A stretch of 64,000 nucleotides of DNA from the NCBI GenBank assembly GCA_947630715.1, contig CANRIP010000008.1, forward strand, positions 1 to 64,000. Direction: 5' to 3'. Position 1 is the stretch's first letter. Each line of letters opens with the position of its first letter. The stretch comes from an uncultured Acetatifactor sp. GTDB lineage: Bacteria > Bacillota > Clostridia > Lachnospirales > Lachnospiraceae. Under the pieces are notes generated by a model that was not told the DNA's origin, did no database searches, and worked only from the letters and a program-made list of their open reading frames with translations. The translations under genes were made by a program, and so were the position numbers. This document shows positions 19,301 to 27,957 of this stretch, one piece after another.

Positions 19301-20638
19301 GACGCCAGCTCCAACACCACCTCCGTGTATGTGGTCACAAAAGAGGATAAGACCATGACCAACGAGGAGATTGGGGATCTGATTCTGGAAAAGACAAAGG
19401 ATCTGGATGCGCAGATCACCGTGGATACGTCCAGCCTGGATATGAGCGCCCTGGGGGGCAGCGGCATCTCCATTCAGGTCAGGGGCCGTGAACTGGATAC
19501 CATCCAGCGCATTGCGGGAGAGGTGGCGCAGATCATTGAAACCGTGGAGGGCACCGCCAATGTGAACGCCGGGCTGGAAGAAGCGGACGAGGAGCTGCGG
19601 ATTGTAATCCGCAAGGACGAGGCCATCCACTACGGCCTGACGGTGGCGCAGGTGTACAGCCAGGTTTACACAAGACTGGCGGCGGCCAGCAGCGCAACGG
19701 TACTGGTGGCGGCCGACAAGGATTATAACGTCTATGTGAGAAACGGGAACGATATGGAGCTGACCAGGCAGCTTGTGCAGGAGCTGAAGATCACGGGCAC
19801 CGGGGAAAACGGCGAAGAAGTGGAAGTGCCGTTGTCTCAGATCGCGGATTTCCAGACCGCTTACGCTCTGACGTCCATCAACCGCGCCGACCAGACCCGG
19901 TATGTCTCGGTGAGCGCGGCCATTGCGGACGGGTATAACGTAGGGCTGGTATCCGAGGACGTGGAGAGGGCCCTTGCGGATTATCAGTTGCCCGCCGGCT
20001 ACCAACTGGTGTTTTCCGGTGAAAACGAGATGATTGTGGACGCAATGCAGCAGGTGCTGCTGATGCTGCTGCTGGCGGTGCTGTTCATGTATCTGATCAT
20101 GGTGGCCCAGTTCCAGTCCCTGCTGTCTCCGTTCATTATTATGTTTACCATCCCTCTGGCCTTTACGGGAGGTTTCTTCGGCCTGTTCTTCAGCGGCAGC
20201 GAAGTCAGCGTCATCGCCATGATCGGATTTGTGATGCTGGCGGGTATCATTGTGAATAACGGCATTGTGCTGATCGACTATATGAATCAGCTTCGGGAAG
20301 AAGGCATGGAAAAACGGGAGGCGATCCTGACCGCCGGGCGCACCAGGCTGCGTCCTGTGCTGATGACTGCGCTTACCACCATTCTCGCCCTGTCCACCAT
20401 GGTGTTCAGCCGGGATATGGGAGCGGAAATGGCAAAGCCCATGGCGGTGGTGACCATCGGCGGCCTGCTCTACGGCACCCTCCTGACTTTGGTGGTCATT
20501 CCCTGCATCTACGATCTCTTTATCCGGGACCAGGGAGGGCGTAGGGAAAAAAGGAACCGGAGGGACAAAAAGGCCGGGAAGGGCGGAAAGCTGCTGCGGG
20601 AAATCCTGGACGATTCTCTGGACTCGGAGGAAAAGTGA
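16337..20638 (+). CDS. RND-family efflux transporter with coiled-coil extracellular insertion
   Basis: A 1433-residue proton-driven exporter of the HAE1/AcrB-like RND class. The first membrane helix is at about 10-33 and the next bundle begins near 714 with the typical RND runs (LGAALAIVILFLFLKDLRP; LVDNSIVVIENIYR). A second half repeats the plan and ends with GIIVNNGIVLIDYMNQ. The loop after helix 1 is about twice the usual size because of an insertion with two long coiled coils (about 208-275 and 505-575). The first is built on RKELEDG-type heptads encoded by near-identical 21-bp units at 17048-17110. In a cell with no outer membrane, such hairpins may replace separate adaptor proteins; that is inference. 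Substrate unknown. The start follows GAGGAGA. Confidence 0.9.
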   Translation: MISKFSVRKPYTVLVGVVLAVILGIVSFTRMTADLLPNISLPYVIVMTTYPGASPETVETAVTQPVEAAMATVSNIESINSVSSENYSMVILEFSQTADMNAVSLEIRESLDQITSYWDDAVGNPIIMKLNPDMLPVMIAAVGMEGMDHAEISAYVQDTIMPELESLEGVASVSASGLLEESVNVIIRQEKIDQVNAKIFAAVDEQMADAQKELDDSQQELDDGRRELEEGRNELVNGRKELEDGRKELEDGRKELEQGKKDLEDQQTKTANQLAVQKAQLTAAKTSLEQIQADLNAAAQINDGIRRIDALTAQMDALTGKNFASSYRGYVTAWTQAAMQLQSATVSGGSDLTKALEQKANAEKNIEDLQKAVLANREALTTAAANAPAAAAPLNGILNLSQWYPAEGDDPTSVFTAVGTGLYAIDAMFSPANGDAVKGPLETQRKNLETALYAKTGGLSYDMYSQTVFDALSGQNIKNLTDLGNALSSLNNALIQLEQGQMTAAIEFANGKATIALGEYQLEVAQSQLDQGESQLQSGLDQMDETIRQLDDAQTQIDEGREQLEDARESAYEQADMGNILTVETVQGLLTAQNFSMPAGYVTEDGVEYMVRIGDKPSTVEDLKALPLMDLHMDGVPVITLGDVADVFYTDNSAEIYTNVDGSAGVMLTIQKQTGYSTGEVSDRLGERFQKLMEENQGLSLITLMDQGIYIDLVMDSIINNILLGAALAIVILFLFLKDLRPTLVVAFSIPISLVTAIVCMYFSGVTLNVISLSGLALGIGMLVDNSIVVIENIYRMRGEGLSVKEAATEGAKEVSGAILASTLTTVCVFLPIVFTEGITRQLFVDMGLTIAYSLLASLVIALTVVPAMSSKMLTGIGQKKEGRIFGGLVRLYEKLLRGALRVKALVIVLVVALLIASVALAFRNGTAFMSDMDSTQMTVTVSLGEEALLQDTAAVTDQVVEAILSIEDVENVGAMAAAGTMSLLGGSDASSNTTSVYVVTKEDKTMTNEEIGDLILEKTKDLDAQITVDTSSLDMSALGGSGISIQVRGRELDTIQRIAGEVAQIIETVEGTANVNAGLEEADEELRIVIRKDEAIHYGLTVAQVYSQVYTRLAAASSATVLVAADKDYNVYVRNGNDMELTRQLVQELKITGTGENGEEVEVPLSQIADFQTAYALTSINRADQTRYVSVSAAIADGYNVGLVSEDVERALADYQLPAGYQLVFSGENEMIVDAMQQVLLMLLLAVLFMYLIMVAQFQSLLSPFIIMFTIPLAFTGGFFGLFFSGSEVSVIAMIGFVMLAGIIVNNGIVLIDYMNQLREEGMEKREAILTAGRTRLRPVLMTALTTILALSTMVFSRDMGAEMAKPMAVVTIGGLLYGTLLTLVVIPCIYDLFIRDQGGRREKRNRRDKKAGKGGKLLREILDDSLDSEEK

Positions 20639-21294
20639 TGGGTAAGATAACAGGACTGGGAGACGAGGGGCAGATTCCTCCCAAGGTGTTACAGCTCTAT
20701 CAGGCAGTGAACCAGTTGGTGGACGAGGGAGCGGATCCGGGTTCCTTACGGATCTCCGCCATTACCGACAGAGCGGGGATCGGGAAAGGGACCGCCTATG
20801 AGTATTTCAACAGTAAGGATGAAATTGTTGTCAACGCGGTTGTGTATCAGATGCAGACGGCTATGAAAGAGCTGGAGAAGGGACTTTTGGAGCGTGAGAA
20901 TTTTACGGAGCAGCTTGCGTATCTGCTGGACGAAGTGAGCGCTCAGAAAGACAAGCCCAACAATTTTTTAAAGCTGATCCATTTCCTGGTGGACACTTCG
21001 GATTTCAGCCGCCAGGTGCAGGAAATCATGGACTCCGCCGCCTGTGAGAAATTTCATCTTATCCAACTGTTTCGCAAGCTGCTGGGGGCGGCAATGCAAA
21101 AAGGGGAGATACGGAGGGATCTGCCGCTGGATTACATGGTGTTTTCCATGGGCGGCCGCGTCCTGGCCTATCTGGTGGCGGTCTCCGAGGGCAGTCTTGA
21201 CATCAGCCTGTCTCAGATGCGGGAGCTGATCTGCCGGGGAATCCTGAACGAACTGTGTGGGCCTAAGGGAGCGGCGGACGCAAGCAGCCGGTGA
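20638..21294 (+). CDS. TetR/AcrR-family transcriptional regulator
   Basis: A 218-residue repressor with an N-terminal helix-turn-helix (ISAITDRAGIGKGTAYEYFNSKDEIV, about residues 38-66) and a helical ligand-binding C-terminal domain. Its ATG overlaps the TGA of the exporter gene, so the two are translated together, with GGAGG upstream. It most likely binds the palindrome at 16306-16321 and represses the operon until a substrate of the exporter binds. This pump-first, regulator-second arrangement gives feedback on both genes. Confidence 0.9.
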   Translation: MGKITGLGDEGQIPPKVLQLYQAVNQLVDEGADPGSLRISAITDRAGIGKGTAYEYFNSKDEIVVNAVVYQMQTAMKELEKGLLERENFTEQLAYLLDEVSAQKDKPNNFLKLIHFLVDTSDFSRQVQEIMDSAACEKFHLIQLFRKLLGAAMQKGEIRRDLPLDYMVFSMGGRVLAYLVAVSEGSLDISLSQMRELICRGILNELCGPKGAADASSR

Positions 21295-21304
21295 TTTTTT
21301 GGTG

Positions 21305-21333
21305 TTGACAAATAAAAATCCCTTTGTTATAAT
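21305..21333 (+). promoter_or_regulatory. Strong predicted promoter of tRNA-Thr
   Basis: TTGACA at 21305-21310, 17 bp, TATAAT at 21328-21333 with TG before the -10 (extended). Confidence 0.85.
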
Positions 21334-21365
21334 GAATCACGGTGATTGCGGGAGCAGTTGCCTGT

Positions 21366-21438
21366 GCTGCTGTGGCTCAGTCGGTAGAGCGTCGCATTGG
21401 TAGTGCGGAGGTCACGGGTCCGATTCCCGTCAGCAGCT
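21366..21438 (+). tRNA. tRNA-Thr (anticodon GGT)
   Basis: Acceptor GCTGCTG/CAGCAGC, anticodon stem TCGCA/TGCGG with loop TTGGTAG, T-arm ending TTCCCGT, discriminator T, no encoded CCA. It is a single-tRNA transcription unit with its own promoter and terminator. Confidence 0.95.
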
Positions 21439-21445
21439 CTGGGAT

Positions 21446-21491
21446 GAAGTCCGGAAGACCTTGCAAGTAGAGGGATTCGGACTTCTTTTTT
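21446..21491 (+). terminator. Intrinsic terminator of tRNA-Thr
   Basis: Perfect 8-bp stem GAAGTCCG (21446-21453) with CGGACTTC (21478-21485), followed by six T. Confidence 0.85.
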
Positions 21492-21582
21492 CTCTGTGGG
21501 GAAATGATACAATCGGACGGGTTTCTGCCCCACGGCGTAAGGCCGGAAAAGGGGGAAACCAGGAATCGGGAGGATCGGGCGG

Positions 21583-22785
21583 ATGTTGCGGAAAATGTGG
21601 AAAACAAAGGGCGGCTATTTTTTACTTGTCCTGACTTCCGGGCTGTATCTGGCCATTACGTTGTTTTTGTTTCACCGGCAGGCGGTGTGTTACGGCGGCG
21701 CGTATATCTCGGATGAGCCGGCCTATATTGCCAAGATCATGGGACAGTTGGAGGGGGTCAATTTTCCCTATCCGGTCCTGTTTTGGACGGCGAAACTTTT
21801 CAGCCTGCTGGTGGATCCCCGCAACGCCTGTGCCCTGGCCTTGACCGGATACAACGGCCTGACCTTTTTCATCCTCTACTATTTTTTAAACCGCGCCCTG
21901 ACAGAGAAGGGCAGATGGGGATCGGCTTATTTCACCCCTGTCCTGACCTTTTTGCTGCTGATTGTGTCCATGCTGTATCCCTATCACACCTTTTTTGGTT
22001 ACTCTGTGCGGTATCTGAGGGTTTTTTCGCCCAATCCCTATCACAACGCCACTTATCTGGCAGCCCGGCCTTTTGCGCTGATCACCTTTTTTATGGCGTC
22101 CGCCATTTTGGAAGATTATGAGAGCAAGGATCAGTGGATTCGGAAGGAAACGGTGGCGTTTTCCGCCATGCTGCTGCTGGCTACCCTGACGAAACCCAGC
22201 TTTACTCTGGTTTTAGTCAGCGTGTGCGGATGGATTATGCTGTGGCGGCTGATCGCCAGCAAATGGAAGGGAATGAAGGCGTTCTGGCAGTTTGGGATTG
22301 CGTTTATCCCCACGTTCCTGGCGCTTTTGTATCAGTACTTCAGCATGTTTACGGGAGGAACCGAGGCGGGGGACACCGGCATTACGCTGGGATTTCTGCC
22401 GGTCTGGAAAAATATGGAAGCCTTTATGCCTCTGGCTGTTTTGTGCGCCACGGCCTTTCCTGTGGCGGTGCTGATCTTCCAGAAGGGCAGGCTGGCCCGG
22501 AATCCCCTTTTGAAATTCGCCTGGCAGTTTTTCCTGATGTCCCTGCTGATGCTGATGTTTTTGCAGGAAACCGGTTATCGGGCGGAGCACATGAACTTTG
22601 CCTGGGGGTATATGTATGGGCTGTTCTTTTTATTCATTGCCAGCGCCATTACGCTGATGAAGGAGACGAAAAAGCACGGCCAGCCCCGTTGGCAGCTTGT
22701 GGTTCAGTGGCTGGTATTCGCGGCCCACGCGGTGTATGGCGCGGATTATCTGCGGGTCATCCTGCGGGGGGATCTGTTCCATTGA
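21583..22785 (+). CDS. Polytopic membrane protein of unknown function, possibly GT-C-like
   Basis: A 400-residue protein with about ten hydrophobic segments and no signal for cleavage. After the first helix there is an acidic loop reading ISDEPAYIAKI. An acidic residue pair in the first outer loop is a feature of GT-C membrane glycosyltransferases that use lipid-linked sugars, so that function is possible but unproven. I do not recognise a named family. The ATG at 21583 has GGGAGGA seven bases upstream. The gene converges with a polysaccharide deacetylase 24 bp away, and both may act on the cell surface. Confidence 0.7.
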   Translation: MLRKMWKTKGGYFLLVLTSGLYLAITLFLFHRQAVCYGGAYISDEPAYIAKIMGQLEGVNFPYPVLFWTAKLFSLLVDPRNACALALTGYNGLTFFILYYFLNRALTEKGRWGSAYFTPVLTFLLLIVSMLYPYHTFFGYSVRYLRVFSPNPYHNATYLAARPFALITFFMASAILEDYESKDQWIRKETVAFSAMLLLATLTKPSFTLVLVSVCGWIMLWRLIASKWKGMKAFWQFGIAFIPTFLALLYQYFSMFTGGTEAGDTGITLGFLPVWKNMEAFMPLAVLCATAFPVAVLIFQKGRLARNPLLKFAWQFFLMSLLMLMFLQETGYRAEHMNFAWGYMYGLFFLFIASAITLMKETKKHGQPRWQLVVQWLVFAAHAVYGADYLRVILRGDLFH

Positions 22786-22809
22786 GGAAGGGACTTTCGG
22801 CCGGCGTTT

Positions 22810-23538
22810 TTATTCCAGCAGAATTTCTTCCACCGTCACGAACTCGTATCCCTGCTCCAGCAGCTCATCCACCACTTTCAGGGCCGCCGTCACGGATGTA
22901 TCGTAATAATCGTGCATCAGGATGATTTCATTTTCGTCCGCTTTCTGCAGGATCCTGCCCGCGACGCAGGACGCGTTTTTACTGCACCAGTCCAGGGGAT
23001 CGATGGTCCACAGGACCGGGAACATGTTCAGTTCTTCCTCCAGGCTTTTGTCCCAGGTGCCGTAAGGGGGCCGCACATACAACACGTCTTCCCCTGTGAT
23101 TTCTTTGATGACTTCATTGGTTTTTACCAGCTCCTCCTTAAAGGTTTCCCGGTTTTTTCGGGTCAACTGTATGTGGCTGTAAGTATGATTGCCGATCAGA
23201 TGGCCTTCTTCCTGCATCCGCCGGATGATGTCCGGGTGGAGCGACGCATGTTCCCCTGTGACAAAAAAGCTGGCGTGTACGCCGCGCTCCTTTAAGCCGT
23301 CCAAAAGCTGCTCCGTGTATCGGGGATGGGGCCCGTCGTCAAAGGTCAGGGCGATTTTCCTGCGCTCCTGCGCCGGAGGATGGGACGGCTGGGACGGATC
23401 CGCGCCATCGGCCGCAACCGTCGTCCCGGCCACGGGAAGCCTACCTGCATCCTGCGCCTGTCTCTGTTCCCACAGACCCAAAAAAAATAATCCCGCCGTC
23501 AGATCGAACAGCAGGATTGCCGCCGCCAGCCTTTTCAA
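22810..23538 (-). CDS. Polysaccharide deacetylase (CE4), membrane-anchored
   Basis: Removes N-acetyl groups from a cell-wall or surface polymer outside the cell; peptidoglycan is the likeliest substrate. The 242-residue protein begins with a hydrophobic anchor (about 3-22), then has the CE4 NodB domain: TFDDGP (motif 1 with the catalytic Asp), HTYSH (metal-binding His pair), RPPYG (motif 3), and IILMHD near the end. The start is TTG: an in-frame TGA lies three codons upstream and no ATG or GTG precedes the hydrophobic segment, and GGGAG lies about 12 bases before it. The closest named relatives are PdaA/PdaB-like sporulation and wall deacetylases, but assignment to one of them is not safe. 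Confidence 0.88.
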   Translation of the reverse strand: MKRLAAAILLFDLTAGLFFLGLWEQRQAQDAGRLPVAGTTVAADGADPSQPSHPPAQERRKIALTFDDGPHPRYTEQLLDGLKERGVHASFFVTGEHASLHPDIIRRMQEEGHLIGNHTYSHIQLTRKNRETFKEELVKTNEVIKEITGEDVLYVRPPYGTWDKSLEEELNMFPVLWTIDPLDWCSKNASCVAGRILQKADENEIILMHDYYDTSVTAALKVVDELLEQGYEFVTVEEILLE

Positions 23539-23655
23539 TTCGGATCACACTCCCTGCGCTTTTTTCTGTATCACATTATATGCGCGTCCGGGTTTTATTT
23601 GCCTGTCCGGGCATCGACGCATCAGGCTGTTTTCCGCTGCCGCCGCAATAAATTC

Positions 23656-23684
23656 TTGAAAGGATGCTTTTTTAGGAATATAAT
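23656..23684 (+). promoter_or_regulatory. Predicted promoter of the pseI-pseG pair
   Basis: TTGAAA at 23656-23661, 17 bp, TATAAT at 23679-23684, 60 bp before the start codon. Confidence 0.7.
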
Positions 23685-23743
23685 GGAGCATATCTTCCCA
23701 AGGGGGCCGGGGAGGGAACCGCCCCGGGAAAAAGGAGTCAAGC

Positions 23744-25375
23744 ATGGCTGAGATTACATGGAACAATCGGAAAATCGGGGATGGACATCCCGTTTACATC
23801 ATTGCGGAAATGTCCGCGAATCATGCCGGCAGCCTGGAACGCGCCAAACAGATCGTGCACAAGGCGAAGGAATCCGGCGCCGACTGTATTAAGATCCAGA
23901 CCTATACGCCGGATACGCTGACCATCGACTGTCACAATCCGTACTTTGAGGTGTCAAACGGCACATGGCAGGGGGAAAATCTGTACAGCCTGTACGGGAA
24001 GGCGTATACTCCCTGGGAGTGGCAGAAAGAGATTATGGAGGAAGCAAAACGGGTGGGCATTGACTTTTTGTCCACGCCCTTTGACCGGACGGCAGTGGAC
24101 TTCCTGGAGGATCTGGGGGTGGATTTTTATAAGATCGGTTCCTTTGAGATTGTGGATCTGCCGTTCCTTTCCTATGTGGCGTCCAAGGGGAAACCCATCA
24201 TCCTTTCCACCGGCATGGCGTCTCTCGAGGAGATCCGGGAGGCGGTTGAAACCGTGTATCAGACGGGGAACCGCCAGTTGGTGATTTTAAAATGCTCCAG
24301 CGCTTATCCGGCTCTGCCCCAGGATATGAACCTGGTTACCATACGGGATATGAAGGAGCGTTTCGGCCTGCCGGTGGGGCTTTCGGATCACTCCATGGGA
24401 TTTATGAGCGCCGTGACGTCGGTGGCCCTGGGAGGCTCCGTGATTGAAAAGCATTTCTGCCTTGGCAGGGAAATCGAAAATCCCGATGCCTCCTTTTCCA
24501 TGACGCCGGACGAGTTCAAAACCATGGCGGAGGAAGTGAGATTGACCCAGCAGGCGCTGGGAACGGTTTTTTACGGGATCAGCAGCCAGGAGCGGCCCAG
24601 CATGGTTTTCCGCCGTTCCCTGTTTGCGGTTCAGGAGATCCCCGCCGGCGCCGCCCTGACCCCGGAAAATATCCGCAGCATACGACCGGGGTATGGCATC
24701 AAGCCCAAGTATCTGCCGGATGTGCTGGGAATGAAAACGGACCGGGCCCTGAAACGGGGGGAGCCGCTGTCCTTTGACGCACTGGAAAAAGGCTGCATTC
24801 TGTTTCTCACCAATAACGAAAACACCTACGATTTATACGAATGGCTGCTTGCTCAGGGGGAGAGGGTGCATGTGATCCGCAACCGGATCACCCTGGACAT
24901 GGTAAAGGGGCTGCAGCCGGCCATGGCGATCAGCTTTAATTACCGGCACATCGTTCCCGGGGAAGTGCTGGCGTACCTGAAAAACCGGGTTTTGAACCTG
25001 CACACGTCGCTTTTGCCGTACAACAGGGGATCCTCCCCTAACTTTTTCAGCTTTCTTTGCGATACGCCCAAAGGCGTTACCATCCATCTGATGGACCAGG
25101 GGCTGGACACCGGGGATGTGCTGCTTCAGAAGGAGCTGTTTTTTGACGAAAGCAAGGAGACGTTTGCCTCCACCTATGACAAGCTGATGGAGGAGATCAA
25201 AGGGCTGTTTCGGGAGCATTGGCAGGAGCTGAAGGCGGGAAAGATCACCCCTGTCCGCCAGGAGGGAACGGGCAGCCTGCACCGGATGAAGGAACTGGAA
25301 AGGATCCGGCAGGAAACGCCGTTTACCTGGGACACGGTGATAGCGGATTTCAAGGCGGCCCGGAAAAGGCGGTAA
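23744..25375 (+). CDS. pseI: Pseudaminic acid synthase fused to a formyltransferase-like domain
   Basis: A 543-residue two-enzyme fusion. Residues 1-285 are the NeuB/PseI barrel (IIAEMSANHAG, DCIKIQTY, STGMAS, GLSDHS), which joins phosphoenolpyruvate to a 6-carbon diamino sugar to give pseudaminic acid. Residues 290-346 are the SAF (antifreeze-like) domain that closes the active site. Residues 347-543 resemble a formyltransferase N-terminal fold, with the catalytic set Asn418 and His420 (NLHTSLLP) and Asp455 (GLDTGDV) all kept. The SANHAG motif and the PseG gene next door favour PseI over NeuB or legionaminic acid synthase. The added domain suggests an N-formyl form of the sugar. PseB, PseC, PseF and PseH are not in this window. 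Confidence 0.88.
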   Translation: MAEITWNNRKIGDGHPVYIIAEMSANHAGSLERAKQIVHKAKESGADCIKIQTYTPDTLTIDCHNPYFEVSNGTWQGENLYSLYGKAYTPWEWQKEIMEEAKRVGIDFLSTPFDRTAVDFLEDLGVDFYKIGSFEIVDLPFLSYVASKGKPIILSTGMASLEEIREAVETVYQTGNRQLVILKCSSAYPALPQDMNLVTIRDMKERFGLPVGLSDHSMGFMSAVTSVALGGSVIEKHFCLGREIENPDASFSMTPDEFKTMAEEVRLTQQALGTVFYGISSQERPSMVFRRSLFAVQEIPAGAALTPENIRSIRPGYGIKPKYLPDVLGMKTDRALKRGEPLSFDALEKGCILFLTNNENTYDLYEWLLAQGERVHVIRNRITLDMVKGLQPAMAISFNYRHIVPGEVLAYLKNRVLNLHTSLLPYNRGSSPNFFSFLCDTPKGVTIHLMDQGLDTGDVLLQKELFFDESKETFASTYDKLMEEIKGLFREHWQELKAGKITPVRQEGTGSLHRMKELERIRQETPFTWDTVIADFKAARKRR

Positions 25376-25406
25376 GCTTTCCAGGGGCCGGGGAAGGAAG
25401 ACGAAA

Positions 25407-26465
25407 ATGATATGGATCAGGGTGGACGCCAACCCGCAGATCGGTATGGGACATCTGATGCGCTGTCTGTCCATGGGAGAGGCGTTTCGGGACGCGGGGG
25501 TAACGGTAAGGTTTCTAACGGCGGACGATCAGGCGTCGGAGTTTCTCACGGAGCATGGCTTTGCGTTCCTGGCCCTGCATACGGATTACCGCGCTCCGGA
25601 GCAGGAGCTTCCTCTCCTTGGGCCCATGCTGGCAAAGGAGCGGCCTTCCCTGTTTCTGGCGGACAGCTATTTTGTGACGGCGGAGTATCTAAGACAGGTA
25701 AGGCAGATCGTCAAAACCGCATATCTGGACGATTGCGGAACGGTTCCCTATCCGGTGGATTTTTTGATCAATTATAACCTTTACGCCGATGACATGGATT
25801 ACGAAAGCCTGTTGGGAGACGGCGACAGGCCAGGGGGGACGGAATACCTCCTGGGCCCCTCCTACGCCCCTTTGCGCCGGGAATTCACAGGCATTCCCAG
25901 GCGGGAAACCCGCCGGGAGGCGGAGCGCGTTTTCGTGACCACGGGGGGCAGCGACCGGTTTAACCTGGCAGGGCGGTTTGTGAGCAGGGCCCTGGAGGAT
26001 CCGGATACCTCCCGGCTCCAGTACCATGTGGTAAGCGGCGGGTTTAATCCCCACCTTCCCTTTCTGACGGCTCTTTCGGACCGCCATGCCAATGTCCATA
26101 TCCATCAAAAGGTTTCCCATATGGCGTCGCTGATGAGGGACTGCGATATTGCCGTTTCCGCGGGCGGCTCCACCGTGTATGAGCTGTGCGCGGCGGGAGT
26201 CCCGATGCTGTGCTTTTCCTTCGTGGAGAATCAGAGAAGGATCGTGGAGAGCCTGTGGGAAAAAAAGCTGGCGGCGTTTGGGGGAAATTATGAAAAGGAA
26301 GGCGACGGGATGCTGGACGGTCTGGTACAGGCGCTGAAAAAGCTGGTTCCCGATGAGGGGCTGCGGAGCCGGCTGTCCCAAAGGGGGCAAAGCCTGGTGG
26401 ACGGCCGCGGGGCGGACAGAATCGCGCAAACGCTGTGGAGCCGGGTGCAGCCAAAGGAAGGGTGA
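25407..26465 (+). CDS. pseG: UDP-2,4-diacetamido-2,4,6-trideoxy-altropyranose hydrolase PseG
   Basis: Splits UDP from the diamino-trideoxy sugar, giving the free sugar used by PseI. The 352-residue protein has the family's N-terminal DANPQIGMGHLMRCLS motif (the GMGH segment holds the catalytic His), a central FVTTGGSD nucleotide site, and the GT-B-like C-terminal run VSAGGSTVYELCAAGVP. It lies 31 bp after pseI with GGGAAGGAAG upstream and is surely co-transcribed. The two enzymes act one after the other. The product decorates flagellin or surface polymers in other bacteria; what it decorates here cannot be told. Confidence 0.88.
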   Translation: MIWIRVDANPQIGMGHLMRCLSMGEAFRDAGVTVRFLTADDQASEFLTEHGFAFLALHTDYRAPEQELPLLGPMLAKERPSLFLADSYFVTAEYLRQVRQIVKTAYLDDCGTVPYPVDFLINYNLYADDMDYESLLGDGDRPGGTEYLLGPSYAPLRREFTGIPRRETRREAERVFVTTGGSDRFNLAGRFVSRALEDPDTSRLQYHVVSGGFNPHLPFLTALSDRHANVHIHQKVSHMASLMRDCDIAVSAGGSTVYELCAAGVPMLCFSFVENQRRIVESLWEKKLAAFGGNYEKEGDGMLDGLVQALKKLVPDEGLRSRLSQRGQSLVDGRGADRIAQTLWSRVQPKEG

Positions 26466-26489
26466 AGGGGCCGGTACCGGAAAGGAAGT

Positions 26490-27812
26490 TTATTTCTTTT
26501 GGAAACGGCCATAGAACAGAAGGGAGAGCAGGGTGCCGATGGACCAGCCGATGGGCCACGCGCACCAGATGCCCGTGCTGCCTAAAAAGGTGGCGGACAG
26601 GAGAAAGGAAAGGGTGACGCGGAGGATCAGGTCGCTGAACGTGGAGGCCATAAACGCCTTCATCCGTCCCGCGCCCCTCAACACCCCGTCTGCCACCAGC
26701 TTTGCGGACACCACAAAATAAAAGGGCGACAGGATCCGCAAAAACAGTACGCCGGCGTTCATGGCCGTTGGGGACGGATCTTTCATGAAAAACTGCATCA
26801 GCGGCCCCGGAATCAGCAGATACAGCAAAACCAGGGGAACGCAGATCATCCACACCATCTGTAAGCCGGAACGAAACCCTTCCCGCACCCGGTCCTTCTT
26901 TTGCGCGCCCAGGTTCTGGGCGGTAAAGTTGGAGATCCCGTTTCCCAGGGTGGTAAAGGATGTGATGACCAGGTTGTTCAGCTTGACGGACGCGGAATAA
27001 CCGGCCATCACGCCAGCGCCAAACTGGTTGATTACCCCTTGAATCATAATATTTCCCACAGAGATAAAGCTTTGCTGGAGAATGCTGGGGACGGCGATCA
27101 CGCTGATTTCCTTGAAATAACCCCAGGAAAACAGAGGCCCCTTCCGGTCCGCCCGGATTTTGGAAAGCCTTTTGGCCAGAAAGAGCAGGGCCAGCGCGCA
27201 ACTGACTCCCTGGCAGAGAAAGGTCGCCCATGCGACGCCGGCCACGCCCATGTGAAACCGGCTCACAAACAGAATATCCACCGCGATATTGGATACGGAG
27301 GAAGCGGCCAGGAAATAAAAAGGGGTTCTGGAATCTCCCAGGGCGGAAAAAACACCGGTGGCCAGATTGTACAGAAACACAAAGGGAAGGCCAAAGATGT
27401 AAATGGTCAGATACAGGGCGGAGTCCTGAAACACGTCCTCCGGGGTATGAATCAGTTCCAGCAGCAATTCTTTGCACAGAAAACCGGCGGCCATCAGCAG
27501 GAGGCACAGTCCCACGGCGGCCAGCAGAGCCGTCCTGACGGCGGTTTTTACGCCGGCGGTGTCCCCGGCGCCGAACAGGCGCGCCACTGTGACGGAGCAG
27601 CCGATATTGCACCCGAAAGCGAAGGCGATAAAGATCAGGGTGATTTCATAGCTGTTGCCTACGGCGGCAAGAGCGTTTTCCCCGATCAATTTACCGGCCA
27701 CAAAGCTGTCGGCGATATTGTATAGCTGTTGAAACACAACGCTTCCAAACAGCGGAAGGCAGAACATCCACAGAACCTTCCGGGGAGGGCCTACGGTTAA
27801 ATCCTTGTTCAT
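26490..27812 (-). CDS. MATE-family multidrug or solute exporter
   Basis: A 440-residue, 12-helix sodium- or proton-coupled exporter. The N-terminus MNKDLTVGPPRKVLWMFCLP and the segment QQLYNIADSFVAGKLIG are typical of the DinF/NorM-like MATE branch in clostridia, and the second half repeats the motif (QQSFISVGNIMIQG). Much longer open frame lies upstream, but the segment before Met is not conserved and the family starts at this Met; AAAAGAGA sits 8 bases before it. It converges with pseG (24 bp apart). The substrate is unknown; with surface-sugar genes beside it, a link to export of lipid-linked sugars is possible but the family points more to drugs or metabolites. Confidence 0.88.
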   Translation of the reverse strand: MNKDLTVGPPRKVLWMFCLPLFGSVVFQQLYNIADSFVAGKLIGENALAAVGNSYEITLIFIAFAFGCNIGCSVTVARLFGAGDTAGVKTAVRTALLAAVGLCLLLMAAGFLCKELLLELIHTPEDVFQDSALYLTIYIFGLPFVFLYNLATGVFSALGDSRTPFYFLAASSVSNIAVDILFVSRFHMGVAGVAWATFLCQGVSCALALLFLAKRLSKIRADRKGPLFSWGYFKEISVIAVPSILQQSFISVGNIMIQGVINQFGAGVMAGYSASVKLNNLVITSFTTLGNGISNFTAQNLGAQKKDRVREGFRSGLQMVWMICVPLVLLYLLIPGPLMQFFMKDPSPTAMNAGVLFLRILSPFYFVVSAKLVADGVLRGAGRMKAFMASTFSDLILRVTLSFLLSATFLGSTGIWCAWPIGWSIGTLLSLLFYGRFQKK

Positions 27813-27928
27813 ACAAATCTCTTTTCTTTTACCCTGAAACGGGTTTGTAAGGTAATAGTGCGACGCTCCGGGATAGGGAATAAAACGCAGAAAAATACCG
27901 TGCCGCGTATCACGCGGAACGGAAAGGT

Positions 27929-27957
27929 TTGTCAGGAGCGATTCAATATGGTATAAT
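27929..27957 (+). promoter_or_regulatory. Predicted plus-strand promoter facing the tRNA-Ala genes
   Basis: TTGTCA at 27929-27934, 17 bp, TATAAT at 27952-27957. It points into the hairpin cluster at 27958-28050 and, beyond it, runs antisense to two tRNA-Ala genes towards degV at 28416. It may drive a small RNA or a long degV leader. Confidence 0.5.

Noticed and set aside
23744..24780. Sialic acid synthase NeuB or legionaminic acid synthase
   Set aside because: The SANHAG signature and the PseG gene next to it favour pseudaminic acid synthase.
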